64,000 nucleotides of DNA from Streptomyces sp. A1136 (GCF_004795055.1 NZ_SSBJ01000012.1:1-64000); one strand, 5' to 3'. Counted from the stretch's first letter, positions 16,710 to 26,417 are shown. The notes: generated by a model from the sequence alone, not told the origin. Made by a program: numbers and translations.

Positions 16710-17486
16710 TTAGCCGAAGCGGCCCGAGATGTAGTCCTCGGTGGCCTGGACGGACGGGTTGGAGAAGATCCGGTCCGTGTCGTCGATCTCGACGAGCTTG
16801 CCGGGCTGGCCGACCGCGGCGAGGTTGAAGAAGGCGGTGCGGTCGGAGACGCGGGCCGCCTGCTGCATGTTGTGCGTCACGATGACGATCGTGAAGCGCT
16901 CCTTGAGCTCGCCGATCAGGTCCTCGATGGCGAGGGTGGAGATCGGGTCGAGCGCGGAGCACGGCTCGTCCATCAGCAGGACCTGGGGCTCGACCGCGAT
17001 GGCGCGGGCGATGCACAGGCGCTGCTGCTGGCCGCCGGAGAGGCCGGAGCCGGGCTTGTTCAGGCGGTCCTTGACCTCGTTCCAGAGGTTGGCGCCCTGG
17101 AGGGACCGCTCCACGATGCCCGACAGCTCGGACTTCTTGTAGCTGCCGTTCAGGCGCAGGCCCGCAGCCACGTTGTCGAAGATCGACATGGTGGGGAAGG
17201 GGTTCGGGCGCTGGAACACCATGCCGACGGTGCGGCGGACCGCGACCGGGTCGACGCCGGGGCCGTACAGGTTCTCGTCGTCCAGCAGGACCTTGCCCTC
17301 GACGCGGCCGCCGGGGGTGACCTCGTGCATGCGGTTGAGGGTGCGCAGGAAGGTGGACTTGCCGCAGCCGGACGGGCCGATGAAGGCGGTCACGGAGCGC
17401 GGCTCCACGGTCATCGAGATGTCGTCGATGGCCTTGTGGTTGCCGTAGAAGGCGGAGAGGCCGCTGACGTCGATTCGCTTGGCCAT
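16710..17486 (-). CDS. pstB: Phosphate ABC transporter ATP-binding protein PstB
   Basis: This is the 258-residue ATPase of the high-affinity phosphate importer. Walker A is GPSGCGKST (about residue 38), the Q-loop lies in [18 protein letters not shown], the ABC signature is [16 protein letters not shown], Walker B is [13 protein letters not shown], and the H-loop is in [10 protein letters not shown]. It drives uptake through PstC/PstA and, in known systems, helps pass the phosphate signal to PhoU/PhoR. It is the last gene of pstSCAB, 56 bp after pstA. The ATG at 17486 is followed by the usual [13 protein letters not shown]. Confidence 0.98.
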   Translation of the reverse strand: MAKRIDVSGLSAFYGNHKAIDDISMTVEPRSVTAFIGPSGCGKSTFLRTLNRMHEVTPGGRVEGKVLLDDENLYGPGVDPVAVRRTVGMVFQRPNPFPTMSIFDNVAAGLRLNGSYKKSELSGIVERSLQGANLWNEVKDRLNKPGSGLSGGQQQRLCIARAIAVEPQVLLMDEPCSALDPISTLAIEDLIGELKERFTIVIVTHNMQQAARVSDRTAFFNLAAVGQPGKLVEIDDTDRIFSNPSVQATEDYISGRFG

Positions 17487-17542
17487 GAGGGGGTCACTTC
17501 TCTTTCATGCGGTCACACGCGGCGGAGCCGCATAGTCGATAC

Positions 17543-18625
17543 CTAGCGGCCGGTCTTCGGGGCTTTCCAGCGCGCGATGCCGCGAGCCACCAGGTTCAAG
17601 ATCATGACGAAGGCGATCAGGACGAGGGCCGCGGCCCACGCCCGGTCGTAGGAGGCTTCACTGCCGACCTTGTACTGCTCCCAGATGTACAGGGGGAGCG
17701 AGGACTGGGCACCTTCGAAGGGATTGCCGTTGATCAGCTGGGTACCGAAGACCAGCAGCATGATCGGCGCGGTCTCGCCGGCGATGCGGGCGACGGCGAG
17801 CGTCACGCCGGTGGCGATGCCGCCGATGGCGGTGGGGAGCACGACCTTGAGGATCATGCGCCACTTCGGTACGCCGAGGGCGAGGGCGGCCTCGCGCAGC
17901 TCGTTCGGGACGAGCTTGAGCATCTCCTCGGTGGAGCGGACCACGACGGGCATCATCAGGATCGACAGGGCCATCGAACCGGCGAAGCCGGAGGGGCCGA
18001 AGCCGAGCATCAGGTTCCAGGTCGTGAGGATGAACAGGCCCGCGACGATGGAGGGGATGCCGGTCATGACGTCGACGAAGAAGGTCACGGCCTTGGCGAG
18101 CGAGCCCCGGCCGTACTCGACCAGGTAGACGGCGGTCAGCAGGCCGACGGGCGCGGCGATCGCGGTGGCCAGGGCCACCTGCTCGATGGTGCCGAGCAGC
18201 GCGTGGTAGACGCCGCCGCCCTTCTCGAAGCTGGTGATGCCGTTCATCGAGTGGCTGAGGAAGTCGCCGTCGAGTGCGTTCATGCCGCGGCTGACGGTGG
18301 TCCAGATCAGCGAGAGCAGCGGGATGACCGCGAGGAGGAAGCAGACCCAGACGACGGAGGTCGCGACCCGGTCCTTGGCCTGGCGGCGGTTCTCGACGAC
18401 CGAGCTGGCGAGGTAGGTGACGACGACGAAGAGCAGGGCGGCGAGCAGCCCCCACTGGATCTTGCTCTGGAGGCCGAACGCGGTGCCGATCGCGCAGCCG
18501 AGGGCGACCGAGAGGGCGCCGATGCCGGCCGGGGCCCAGCGGGGCAGGCCGCCGCGGGTCAGTCGGGTGGGGGCGGCGGACTTGGGGGCCCGGGCGGGCC
18601 GTTGGTCCTGGATCGTGTGGCTCAT
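17543..18625 (-). CDS. pstA: Phosphate ABC transporter permease PstA
   Basis: This is a 360-residue membrane permease. A cytosolic Arg/Pro-rich head precedes an extra pair of hydrophobic helices and then the six-helix BPD_transp_1 core. The EAA loop, which docks PstB, is in ELREAALALGVPKWRMILKVVLP. The motif DVMTGIPSIVAGLFI is typical of PstA. It is longer than E. coli PstA (296) because of the N-terminal extension, as usual in actinobacteria. The ATG at 18625 overlaps the pstC stop by one base (TGATG), so translation is coupled. Confidence 0.97.
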   Translation of the reverse strand: MSHTIQDQRPARAPKSAAPTRLTRGGLPRWAPAGIGALSVALGCAIGTAFGLQSKIQWGLLAALLFVVVTYLASSVVENRRQAKDRVATSVVWVCFLLAVIPLLSLIWTTVSRGMNALDGDFLSHSMNGITSFEKGGGVYHALLGTIEQVALATAIAAPVGLLTAVYLVEYGRGSLAKAVTFFVDVMTGIPSIVAGLFILTTWNLMLGFGPSGFAGSMALSILMMPVVVRSTEEMLKLVPNELREAALALGVPKWRMILKVVLPTAIGGIATGVTLAVARIAGETAPIMLLVFGTQLINGNPFEGAQSSLPLYIWEQYKVGSEASYDRAWAAALVLIAFVMILNLVARGIARWKAPKTGR

Positions 18626-19614
18626 CAGGCGTTCGCCCCCGAGTACTCCTTGCGGCGGGCGATGATCATGCGTGCTCCACCGTTGACCAGCAGGGTGAGG
18701 AGGAAGAGGACCAGACCGGAGGCGATCAGGGCGTCCCGGCCGAACTCGTTGGCCTCGTCGAACTTCGCGGCGATGTTCTGCGCGAAGGTCCCGCCGCCCG
18801 GGTTCAGGATGTGGCCGGAGATCAGGAAGCTCGGGGAGAGGACGGTGGCCACGGCCATGGTCTCGCCGAGCGCGCGGCCGAGGCCGAGCATCGAGGCGGA
18901 GATGACCCCGGAGCGTCCGAAGGGCAGCACCGACATGCGGATGACCTCCCAGCGGGTCGCGCCGAGGGCCAGGGCGGCCTCCTCGTTCATGCGCGGGACC
19001 TGGAGGAAGACCTCGCGGCTGACGCTGGTCACGATCGGCAGGATCATGATCGCGAGCAGGATGCCGACGGTGAAGAGCGAGCGGGCGACGCCGACCTGGG
19101 TCTTTTCGAAGACGTAGGTCCAGCCCAGGTACTCGTCGAGCCACAGGTTGAGGCCGCCGAGGTACGGGACGAGGAAGAGGGCGCCCCAGATGCCGTAGAT
19201 GATTGACGGCACGGCGGCCAGCAGGTCGACCACGTAGGCGAGGGGCGCGGCCAGCTTGCGCGGCGCGTAGTGCGAGATGAACAGGGCGATGCCGACGGCG
19301 ATCGGAACCGCGATGGCCATCGCGATGATCGAGCTGACGACGGTGCCGAAGAGCAGGACGGCTATGCCGAATACGGGCGGGTTGGCCGACGCGTTCCAGT
19401 CGAAGGTGGTGAGGAAGTTGCCCTCGTTCTTCGACAGTGCGATCGAGGCGCGGTAGGTGAGGAAGACGGCGATCGACGCCATGATCACCAGGAGCAGGAT
19501 GCCGGAACCCTTGGAGAGCCCGGCGAAGATCTTGTCACCGGCGCGGCCGGTCGATCCTGCGCTCGTGGAGACCGGCGGAGCCGTGTCGAGCGGGGTGGGT
19601 GTGGTGGAAGCCAT
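18625..19614 (-). CDS. pstC: Phosphate ABC transporter permease PstC
   Basis: This is a 329-residue membrane permease with six helices after a Thr/Ser-rich cytosolic head. PstC motifs are visible: VVDLLAAVPSIIYGIWG, the PstB-docking EAA loop in NEEAALALGATRWEVIRMSVLP, and LGRALGETMAVATVL. It forms the channel with PstA. The ATG at 19614 (GGAAAG upstream) was chosen; reading further upstream would run into the hairpin region that separates it from pstS. That 264-bp spacer is unusually long and structured compared with the tight pstC-pstA-pstB spacing. Confidence 0.96.
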   Translation of the reverse strand: MASTTPTPLDTAPPVSTSAGSTGRAGDKIFAGLSKGSGILLLVIMASIAVFLTYRASIALSKNEGNFLTTFDWNASANPPVFGIAVLLFGTVVSSIIAMAIAVPIAVGIALFISHYAPRKLAAPLAYVVDLLAAVPSIIYGIWGALFLVPYLGGLNLWLDEYLGWTYVFEKTQVGVARSLFTVGILLAIMILPIVTSVSREVFLQVPRMNEEAALALGATRWEVIRMSVLPFGRSGVISASMLGLGRALGETMAVATVLSPSFLISGHILNPGGGTFAQNIAAKFDEANEFGRDALIASGLVLFLLTLLVNGGARMIIARRKEYSGANA

Positions 19615-19668
19615 GGTCTTTCCGGTCTGGACGGGGGCGGGCCCCCTGGCGGCGGTGCACCGGATTTT

Positions 19669-19747
19669 CCCCGGACCTCGTCCGGGGTCCCCTCCAGGGA
19701 GGGGAGGGGCCTCGGGGGGGTGTCCGGTCCGGACGGGGACCGGACAC
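19669..19747 (-). terminator. Intercistronic hairpins between pstS and pstC (attenuator)
   Basis: Three stem-loops lie in tandem. CCCCGGAC/GTCCGGGG has a 3-nt loop at 19669-19687. CCCCTC/GAGGGG is at 19689-19704. GTGTCCGGTCC/GGACCGGACAC is an 11-bp perfect stem with a 6-nt loop at 19720-19747. They follow the pstS stop on the minus strand and would terminate part of the transcription, or protect the pstS mRNA 3' end, so that the binding protein is made in excess over the channel. Confidence 0.75.
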
Positions 19748-19878
19748 CGCACCCCGGGGCTCACGTGTTCAGCGGCTCAGGTGTTCGGAGATCACGTGCG
19801 CGCTGATCGCGCCTACGGCGACCCGGGCGCTCGGCGACCGCGCGGGGCGGGCCGGCCGAGCGGGTCGCGCGTCGGCGA

Positions 19879-21018
19879 CTACGACAGCGACTTGACGACT
19901 TCGCGGACCTTGGTGTTGATCTCGGCCGGGATCGGCGCGTAGCCGTTCTCGGACAGGACCTTCTGGCCGGCGTCCGAGGCGGTGTAGTTCAGGAAGGACT
20001 TCACGGTGGGCAGCGTCTCCGCCTTGTTGCCCTTGTCGCAGACGACCTCGTACGTGACCAGGACGATCGGGTAGGCGCCGTCGGCCTTGGTCGTGTAGTC
20101 GAGCTTAAGCGCCAGGTCGGAGCCGGTCCCGGCGATCTTGGCGGCGGCGATGGCCTTGGACGCGGTGTCGGCGGACGCCTTCACCGGGGCGGAGGCGCCG
20201 GTGTTGATGTCGACGGTCTTGATGTTCTGCGAGGCGGCGTAGGAGAGCTCGAAGTAGCCGATCGCGCCGTCGACGGCCTTGACCTGGGAGGCGACACCCG
20301 CGGAGCCGGACGCGGCCTGGCCACCGGGGGCCGGCCACTTCTTCGCGGCGTCGTAGGTCCACGCGTCGGGGGCGGTGGCCTTGAGGTACTTGCCGAGGTT
20401 CTCGGTGGTGCCGGAGTCCTCGGAGCGGTGGAAGGCCTGGATGGCGGTGGAGGGAAGCGTGACGCCCGGGTTCAGCTTCTTGATCGCCTCGTCGTCCCAC
20501 TTCTTGATCTTGTCGTTGAAGATCGAGGCGAGGGTCGGGGCGTCGAGATTCAGCTTGTCCACGCCGGCGACGTTGAAGCCGATGGCGATGGGGCCGCCGA
20601 CCATCGGGAGGTTGATGCCCTGGCCGCCGGTGCAGACCTTCTTCGAGTCCTCGACCTGCTCGGGCTTCAGCGCGGAGTCCGAGCCGGCGAAGCCGACGGT
20701 GCCCTGGTTGAAGGCGACGATGCCCTCACCGGAGGAGGACGACTTGTAGTTGACCTCGACGCCGGAGCAGGCGGACATGTAGGCCTTGACCCACAGGTCC
20801 ACCGCGTTCTTCTGCGCGGAGGAGCCGGAGGCGAGCAGCTTGCCCTTGGCGTCGTCGCACTTGATGTCGCCGGCGGTGGGCGCGGAGGCCTTGCCGCTCG
20901 CCGAGGAGTCGGCCTTGGTGTTGTCGTCCGAGCCGCACGCCGTGAGGACCAGGGCGCCGGACACGACGAGTGCCCCGAGGGCGGAGGCACGAAGCATGCT
21001 CTTGCGCTGAAGCTTCAC
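19879..21018 (-). CDS. pstS: Phosphate-binding lipoprotein PstS
   Basis: This is a 379-residue exported lipoprotein that binds phosphate outside the membrane. The lipobox is ALVLTACGS (Cys about residue 28). Phosphate-contact segments of the family are present: ASGSSAQKNAVDLW, SSSSGEGIVAF, GFAGSDSAL and FHRSEDSGTTENLGKYL. The GTG at 21018 has GGAAGGAA upstream. Expression should be induced by phosphate starvation through PhoP, given the PHO-box array at 21168-21211. Structured RNA after the gene separates it from pstC. Confidence 0.97.
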   Translation of the reverse strand: MKLQRKSMLRASALGALVVSGALVLTACGSDDNTKADSSASGKASAPTAGDIKCDDAKGKLLASGSSAQKNAVDLWVKAYMSACSGVEVNYKSSSSGEGIVAFNQGTVGFAGSDSALKPEQVEDSKKVCTGGQGINLPMVGGPIAIGFNVAGVDKLNLDAPTLASIFNDKIKKWDDEAIKKLNPGVTLPSTAIQAFHRSEDSGTTENLGKYLKATAPDAWTYDAAKKWPAPGGQAASGSAGVASQVKAVDGAIGYFELSYAASQNIKTVDINTGASAPVKASADTASKAIAAAKIAGTGSDLALKLDYTTKADGAYPIVLVTYEVVCDKGNKAETLPTVKSFLNYTASDAGQKVLSENGYAPIPAEINTKVREVVKSLS

Positions 21019-21167
21019 TTTCGGGTGTTCCTTCCAGAAGCCGCCGGCCGCTTTCTGTGTCGGGGCGGCGTGCGAAGAGGACTACGGGTGGGTCGGTGCG
21101 GGCCGGGGCCGGCTCGGGATCGGGCCGGGGGCATCCGCTCGCACCTTGCGGTACTGAAATTAGGCAG

Positions 21168-21211
21168 AACAGGTGAAGCGGTCGACGGGGGTTGGTTAAC
21201 GGGGGGTGAAC
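21168..21211 (-). promoter_or_regulatory. PHO-box array upstream of pstS
   Basis: On the minus strand four consecutive 11-bp units run GTTCACCCCCC, GTTAACCAACC, CCCGTCGACCG and CTTCACCTGTT. The first two match the PhoP direct-repeat consensus (GTTCACC plus four) very well, the third is degenerate and the fourth is good. A possible -10 (TAATTT) lies a few bases downstream at about 21155. PhoP would activate pstSCAB here under phosphate limitation. Confidence 0.88.
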
Positions 21212-21254
21212 CATGGCGGACGGACCGGTGCGGGTGGCGCGTTTGTGGCCGGAC

Positions 21255-21283
21255 GTAACGGGACGTTACCCGCACGTTATGTC
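21255..21283 (-). promoter_or_regulatory. Upstream GTAACG/CGTTAC inverted repeat with direct ACGTTA copies
   Basis: GTAACG-GGA-CGTTAC is a perfect inverted repeat, 44 bp beyond the PHO array. A further ACGTTA copy lies 11 bp on, so ACGTTACCCGC and ACGTTATGTCG are direct repeats in PHO-like phase. This could be a second regulator site or a weak extension of PhoP binding. The assignment is tentative. Confidence 0.4.
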
Positions 21284-21299
21284 GTCGTGACTTTGTCCG

Positions 21300-21829
21300 G
21301 GCCGTCGGGGTGGGGGTGATGGTGGCCGGAAACCGCCGGTGGCCCGGGTGGGGGTACGGGCGCCTCGAACGCCGGCGCGCCGCCGGGTCGGCGTGGCTGG
21401 GTGGGTCGGCGCGCCGGGCCGCCGGGGTGCGGAGCGGGAATGGCCCCGTTGGGGTCCGGGGCGGAGCACCGGGGAACGGTGGAAGGGCGGGTAGGGGCCA
21501 GCCCCGCGGGGCCGCCCCGGCCGGGACGGCTCGGGCGCGGGCCCCGCCCGGCGTCCGACGGACGGAGTCCGGGTGCGGCGGCCCGGAGCCGGTACGGCGT
21601 TCCCCGCGCCCCATCGGCAGGCGGCAGGCGCACGGACCCCGCCCCGCCGGAGACGCCGGTGGGGCGCCCCGGTGGGTCATCGGCCGGGGTCGGCACACGG
21701 CAGGCGCGCCGACCCCGCCCCGGCGCCCGACGGACGGAGTCCGGCGCAGCGGCCCGAAGCCGGCGGGGCGCCTGGCGACGGGCCGTGTGAGGGGCGCGTT
21801 GAACGGGGGCGGCGCCCCGGCGCCAGAGG
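21300..21829. repeat. Mosaic of interspersed intergenic repeats between pstS and CHAD gene
   Basis: This 530-base stretch has no gene. It holds a CCTCGAACGCCGG core (about 21361). Module A runs from 21442 to 21520 (GGGGTCCGGGGCGGAGC, then GGGGAACGGTGGAAGGG, then GCCCCGCGGGGCCGCC). Module B occurs twice (21558-21600 and 21729-21772), starting GACGGACGGAGTCCGG. Modules A and B recur at 34463-34631. A local pair of GGCAGGCGC...GACCCCGCCCCG segments (about 21618 and 21703) shows tandem duplication. Long Arg-rich open frames here are composition artefacts. Confidence 0.75.
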
Positions 21830-22783
21830 TCAGGACGGCAGGGGGTGGAGGGGGGTCAGGGAGGCGAACGCGTGGCGGGCCGCCTCGACCGCGTGGCGTT
21901 GGTCCGCGTGGAGTACGCCCAGGGCGTAGGCCGTCGTCGGGGCGATGCGCGGGGTGCGGGCCGCCGTCGCGGTGGCGGCCGCGGCTTCGGAGGCGTCGCG
22001 GTGTCGGTCCAGGGCTTCGCCGGCCGCCGCCAGGCGGGCCACTTCCCCGCCCAGCGCCTCCCGCGCGTACCGGTGCACCCGTAGCAGCCTCCGCACCTCG
22101 TGCCACGCTCCGTCGTCCTGGGCGGCGTAAGGGGAGTGCCGCGGCGGCAGCGCCTCCACCGCCGAGTCCACGCGGGTGCGCGCCACCTCCGCCAGCGGGA
22201 CGAGCACGTCCTCGACCCGCCCCCGCGCCGCGACCGGGTCCAGCGGTACCTCCGAGGCGAGGACCGCCACCGCGTCGGCGAGCGCGTGGAAGCGGGAGGA
22301 GCCCAGCGCGGACAGGGTGGCCGAGTGGGCCCGTGTCCGGGCCAGGGTCAGCCGGCGTTCCAGCAGCGCGCCCGCCCGCGCCGAGCCGACCGTCAGGGAC
22401 TGCGCGCCGCCCCGCGGCGCGGGGACGTCCGAGGCGCCCGAGAGCCGGTGCAGGGCCTCCATCAGGCGTGACAGCCGGGCGGCGTACGCGTGCTCGTCGG
22501 CCAGGGTCGAGGACAACCAGACCAGCTCGCCGCGCAGCCCGTCCGCCCAGGAGGACTCGGCCACGCCGCGGAAGGTGGTCAGGGAGGAGGCGATGCGGCG
22601 CGCGGCCCCCCGCAGGCCGCGCGTCGCATCGCCCTCCTCGGCCGGACCGGCGCCGCCCACCGCGCTCTCCTCGTGCAGGCGCAGCGCGCGCAGGAAGGCG
22701 GTGGCCTGGGAGCGCAGGTACGTGCCGAGCACGTCGCCTGCCGCTGCGGTCCCCGTCATAAGGTCATGGTTTGGCTGAGCCAC
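21830..22783 (-). CDS. CHAD-domain protein
   Basis: This is a 317-residue helical protein with the CHAD fold: Arg/His-rich helices, for example [48 protein letters not shown] and [22 protein letters not shown] domains bind polyphosphate through conserved basic residues, so placement directly after ppk fits a polyphosphate-granule role. The GTG at 22783 has an excellent ribosome site (GGAGGCG, 7 nt spacing) and makes the gene overlap the end of ppk by 20 bp. An ATG at 22759 lacks such a site. It is therefore translationally linked to ppk. Confidence 0.9.
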   Translation of the reverse strand: MAQPNHDLMTGTAAAGDVLGTYLRSQATAFLRALRLHEESAVGGAGPAEEGDATRGLRGAARRIASSLTTFRGVAESSWADGLRGELVWLSSTLADEHAYAARLSRLMEALHRLSGASDVPAPRGGAQSLTVGSARAGALLERRLTLARTRAHSATLSALGSSRFHALADAVAVLASEVPLDPVAARGRVEDVLVPLAEVARTRVDSAVEALPPRHSPYAAQDDGAWHEVRRLLRVHRYAREALGGEVARLAAAGEALDRHRDASEAAAATATAARTPRIAPTTAYALGVLHADQRHAVEAARHAFASLTPLHPLPS

Positions 22784-25016
22784 GCCGGCGCCTCCGGGCG
22801 TCTATGAGCGTCTCCTGTACGTGCCGCAGCGGCTGGCCTTCGGAGTCCGTGCTGTGCCGGGTCCATTCGCCGTCCGGCCCCAGGTGCCAGGAGGCGGTGT
22901 CGTCGGACATCCCGGTTTCCAGCAGCCGGTCCAGTGCCGCGCGGTGGGCCGGGTCGGCGACCCTGACCAGTGCCTCGATGCGGCGGTCGAGGTTGCGGTG
23001 CATCATGTCGGCGCTGCCGATCCACACCTCGGGTTCGCCGCCGTTGCCGAAGGCGAAGACCCGGGAGTGTTCGAGGAAGCGGCCGAGTATCGAACGGACC
23101 CGGATGTTCTCCGACAGCCCGGGGACGCCGGGTCGTACGGCGCAGATGCCGCGGACCCAGATGTCCACGGGCACGCCTGCCTGGGCGGCCCGGTAGAGGG
23201 CGTCGATGAGGGCCTCGTCGACGATGGAGTTCATCTTGAGCCGGACGTACGCGGGCCGGCCGGCCCGGTGGTGGTCGGCCTCCTTGTCGATGCGGGCGAT
23301 GAGCCCGTCGCGCAGCGACTTCGGGGCCGTGAGCAGCCGGCGGTAGGTCTCGCGCCGCGAGTAACCGGACAGCCGGTTGAAGAGGTCGGAGAGGTCCGCG
23401 CCGACCTGCGGGTCGGCGGTGAGCAGGCCGAGGTCCTCGTAGAGCCGGGCGGTCTTGGGGTGGTAGTTGCCGGTGCCGACGTGCGAGTACCGGCGCAGTT
23501 GGTCGCCTTCCTGGCGGACGACGAGCGACAGCTTGCAGTGGGTCTTCAGGCCCACGAGGCCGTAGACGACGTGGCAGCCGGACTCCTCCAGCTTGCGCGC
23601 CCATTTGATGTTGGCCTGTTCGTCGAAGCGGGCCTTGATCTCGACCAGGACGAGGACCTGCTTGCCGGATTCGGCGGCGTCGATGAGGGCGTCGACGATG
23701 GGGGAGTCGCCGGAGGTCCGGTACAGCGTCTGCTTGATCGCGAGGACGTCCGGGTCGGCGGCGGCCTGTTCCAGGAAGGCCTGGACGGAGGTGGAGAAGG
23801 AGTCGTACGGGTGGTGCAGCAGGACGTCCCGCTCGCGCAGCGCCGCGAAGATGTCGGGCGCGGACGCGGACTCCACCTCGGCCAGGTCGCGGTGGGTGCC
23901 CGCGATGAACTTCGGGTACTTGAGCTCGGGTCGGTCCAGTGAGGAGATCCCGAAGAGGGCGGTCAGGTCCAGGGGGCCGGGCAGCGGGTACACCTCGGCG
24001 GCGCTGACGTTGAGCTCCTGCACGAGGAGGTCCAGTACGCCGGGGTCGATCGACTCCTCGACCTCCAGGCGCACGGGCGGGCCGAAGCGGCGCCGCATGA
24101 GTTCCTTCTCCAGGGCCTGGAGGAGGTTCTCGGCGTCGTCCTCCTCGACTTCGAGGTCCTCGTTGCGGGTGACGCGGAACATGTGGTGCGCGAGCACCTC
24201 CATGCCGGGGAAGAGCTCCTCCAGGTGCGCGGCGATGACGTCCTCCAGCGGGACGTAGCGCTGCGGCGAGGCCTCCAGGAAGCGCGAGAGCAGCGGCGGC
24301 ACCTTGACGCGCGCGAAGTGGCGGTGGCCGCTGACGGGGTTGCGTACGACGACGGCCAGGTTCAGGGAGAGGCCGGAGATGTACGGGAAGGGGTGCGCGG
24401 GGTCCACGGCCAGTGGGGTGAGCACCGGGAAGATCTGGTTGCGGAACAGGGTGAAGAGGCGGGCCTGCTCCTTCTCGGTGAGGTCGGGCCAGCGGATGAG
24501 GTGTATGCCCTCCTCCGCGAGCTGGGGGGCGATGTCCTGCTGGTAGCAGGCGGCGTGCCGGGCCATGAGCTCGCGGGAACGGGTCCAGATGAGGTCCAGC
24601 ACCTCGCGGGGCTGGAGGCCGGAGGCCGATCGGGTGGCGACGCCGGTCGCGATGCGGCGCTTGAGGCCCGCGACGCGGACCATGAAGAACTCGTCCAGGT
24701 TGCTCGCGAAGATCGCGAGGAAGTTCGCACGTTCCAGCAGCGGGGTGGCCGGGTCCTCGGCGAGCTCCAGGACCCGCTCGTTGAAGGCGAGCCAGCTGCG
24801 TTCCCGGTCGAGGAACCGCCCGGCGGGCAGCTCGTCGCCGTCCTTGCCGTCGTAGGCGTCCGGATCGGAGTCGAGGTCGGGCGCGAGGTCGGGCGCGAGA
24901 TCGACGTGGGGGCGGTGCGCGGCTATGGAGCCGATGCGCGCTTTCGCCGCGGGGGACGTGTGAGACGGCTGCTGGGCGGGGACCTCGGCGGGGCCTGCGC
25001 TGGGCTGGTGGCTCAT
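22764..25016 (-). CDS. ppk: Polyphosphate kinase PPK1
   Basis: This is a 750-residue enzyme that reversibly makes polyphosphate from ATP. An N-terminal Asp-rich extension of about 75 residues precedes the PPK1 core, which starts [19 protein letters not shown]. Catalytic histidines lie in [14 protein letters not shown] (the phosphorylated His) and [16 protein letters not shown]. The segments [16 protein letters not shown] and [18 protein letters not shown] are also characteristic. The ATG at 25016 gives the typical acidic extension of Streptomyces PPK. A PHO box lies about 95 bp upstream, so it should be PhoP-dependent. The CHAD gene overlaps its 3' end. Confidence 0.97.
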   Translation of the reverse strand: MSHQPSAGPAEVPAQQPSHTSPAAKARIGSIAAHRPHVDLAPDLAPDLDSDPDAYDGKDGDELPAGRFLDRERSWLAFNERVLELAEDPATPLLERANFLAIFASNLDEFFMVRVAGLKRRIATGVATRSASGLQPREVLDLIWTRSRELMARHAACYQQDIAPQLAEEGIHLIRWPDLTEKEQARLFTLFRNQIFPVLTPLAVDPAHPFPYISGLSLNLAVVVRNPVSGHRHFARVKVPPLLSRFLEASPQRYVPLEDVIAAHLEELFPGMEVLAHHMFRVTRNEDLEVEEDDAENLLQALEKELMRRRFGPPVRLEVEESIDPGVLDLLVQELNVSAAEVYPLPGPLDLTALFGISSLDRPELKYPKFIAGTHRDLAEVESASAPDIFAALRERDVLLHHPYDSFSTSVQAFLEQAAADPDVLAIKQTLYRTSGDSPIVDALIDAAESGKQVLVLVEIKARFDEQANIKWARKLEESGCHVVYGLVGLKTHCKLSLVVRQEGDQLRRYSHVGTGNYHPKTARLYEDLGLLTADPQVGADLSDLFNRLSGYSRRETYRRLLTAPKSLRDGLIARIDKEADHHRAGRPAYVRLKMNSIVDEALIDALYRAAQAGVPVDIWVRGICAVRPGVPGLSENIRVRSILGRFLEHSRVFAFGNGGEPEVWIGSADMMHRNLDRRIEALVRVADPAHRAALDRLLETGMSDDTASWHLGPDGEWTRHSTDSEGQPLRHVQETLIDARRRRRGSAKP

Positions 25017-25109
25017 GACTCCATTCTTCCGCGCGAGCGGAAGGACAGGCGCGTCGGACGGGTCGGCCGTCAGTCGGAGTCGGGGGTGCATGGTCGGGAG
25101 CCTGGCAAG

Positions 25110-25131
25110 CGCTGCTTAATGCGCGGTGAAT
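25110..25131 (-). promoter_or_regulatory. PHO box upstream of ppk
   Basis: On the minus strand the two 11-bp units are ATTCACCGCGC and ATTAAGCAGCG. The first fits the PhoP direct-repeat consensus well and the second weakly. The position, 94 bp before the ppk start, suits activation by PhoP. ppk of other Streptomyces is known to be PhoP-dependent. Confidence 0.7.
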
Positions 25132-25323
25132 GGCGCATGGCTTCCCGGGTCCGCCTGGCGCACGAGTACGTCGTCGGCGGCGCGCGGGGGCGGGTACGCG
25201 TCCTGCGGCGTCCGCCCGCGCGCCGCCACGGGCCCCGGGCGCGCGCGGGGCCCGTCGTACGCGCGCCGGCGCGGTACGGCCCTCCGTGGCGGTACGGGTC
25301 GGCGGCGGTACGGGGCGCCGCGG

Positions 25324-25354
25324 GCGGTACGGCCCTCGGCGGGGCCCGTACCGC
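25324..25354 (-). terminator. Terminator downstream of mshD
   Basis: GCGGTACGG pairs with CCGTACCGC, extended by GCC/GGC, around a short loop. It lies 16 bases after the mshD stop. The rest of the region from 25132 has four GCGGTACGG-like repeats and no gene. Confidence 0.7.
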
Positions 25355-25369
25355 GTGCGCCGGCGCGGC

Positions 25370-26299
25370 TCAGCTCTCCGTGCGGTACATGAGGTCCACC
25401 TCGTGGGTGGTGAAGCCGAGACCCTCGTAGACGGCGAGGGCCGCCGGGTTGTCGGCGTCGACGTACAGCATCGCGGTGGGCAGACCGGCCTCGGCGAGGT
25501 GGCGCAGGCCGATCGCGGTGAGTGCCTTGCCGAGGCCGCCGCCCTGGGCGCCGGGGCGGACGCCGACGACGTAGACCTCGCCGAGCCGCTCGTCGGCGTG
25601 GACCTTCGTCCAGTGGAAGCCGATCAGTTCCCCGTCGCGTTCGGCGAGGAAGAAGCCCTTGGGGTCGAACCAGGGCTGCGACATCCGGTCGTCGAGGTCC
25701 CGCTGGGTCAGGGCGCCTTGTTCGGGGTGGTGGGCGAATGCGGCCGCGTTGGCCGCGAGCCAGGCCGCGTCGTCGGCGCCGGGGACGAAGGTGCGGACGG
25801 TGACGTCGGGCGGCAGGACCACCTCGGGCAGCGGCGGCGCGTCGGGGCCGAGGGGGCGGCGCAGCTGGCGTAGTTCGCGGAAGAGGGTCAGGCCGAGTAC
25901 CTGCGCGAGGTGGCGGGCGGCGGACTTGCCGCCGTGGGCCCACACCCTGATGCGCTTGCCGGAGGCGGCGAGCAGGGCGGAGCCGAGGGCCCTGCCGTGG
26001 CCGCGGCCGCGCAGTGAGGGGTCCACCACGAGTTCGGCGGCGGGGGCCTCCACCGGGTCGGTGTCCTCCAGTTGCCCGTATCCGGCGAGGTGGCCCCTGT
26101 CGGTGAGGAGGAAGTGCCGGATGCCCTCGCGGCGACCGCCGCGGAGTTGGAGCCGGCCCTGTTCGGACACGGCGGTGGTGCCGTCGCTCCGCGCCGCGTC
26201 CGCGATCAGGGCCAGTACCGCGTCGGCCTGTTCCTCCGTCAGTTCGTCGAGGATGTCGATCTGCCGTCCCGGCTCAAGGGCCGCTGCTGCGTCAGTCAT
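25370..26299 (-). CDS. mshD: Mycothiol synthase MshD
   Basis: This is a 309-residue protein with two tandem GNAT domains. It catalyses the last step of mycothiol synthesis, acetylating Cys-GlcN-Ins. The N-terminal domain shows ELVVDPSLRGRGHGRALG. The active C-terminal domain shows FHWTKVHADERLGEVYVVGV, then GAQGGGLGKALTAIGL and LYVDADNPAALAVYEGLGF, the hallmarks of MshD. The ATG at 26299 (MTDAAAAL) was chosen over a longer frame. It works with mshA at the other end of the window in the actinomycete thiol pathway. Confidence 0.95.
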   Translation of the reverse strand: MTDAAAALEPGRQIDILDELTEEQADAVLALIADAARSDGTTAVSEQGRLQLRGGRREGIRHFLLTDRGHLAGYGQLEDTDPVEAPAAELVVDPSLRGRGHGRALGSALLAASGKRIRVWAHGGKSAARHLAQVLGLTLFRELRQLRRPLGPDAPPLPEVVLPPDVTVRTFVPGADDAAWLAANAAAFAHHPEQGALTQRDLDDRMSQPWFDPKGFFLAERDGELIGFHWTKVHADERLGEVYVVGVRPGAQGGGLGKALTAIGLRHLAEAGLPTAMLYVDADNPAALAVYEGLGFTTHEVDLMYRTES

Positions 26300-26417
26300 G
26301 ACTCCACGGTACGACCGCAACCTGCCCGTAACCGATTAGGGCCTGACACGCTACGCGCGTTGACCTTAGGCTTCGGCGGACCTCCCAAGTTGTATCGCTG
26401 TCCACAAAGGGGACTAA

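Noticed and set aside
21310-22761. 483-residue plus-strand open frame in the repeat region and CHAD gene
   Set aside because: Almost entirely Arg/Pro/Gly/Ala; it crosses repeats and is antisense to the CHAD gene.
25132-25369. Possible small gene between ppk and mshD
   Set aside because: Frames are Arg/Ala low-complexity and the region contains GCGGTACGG repeats and a terminator.
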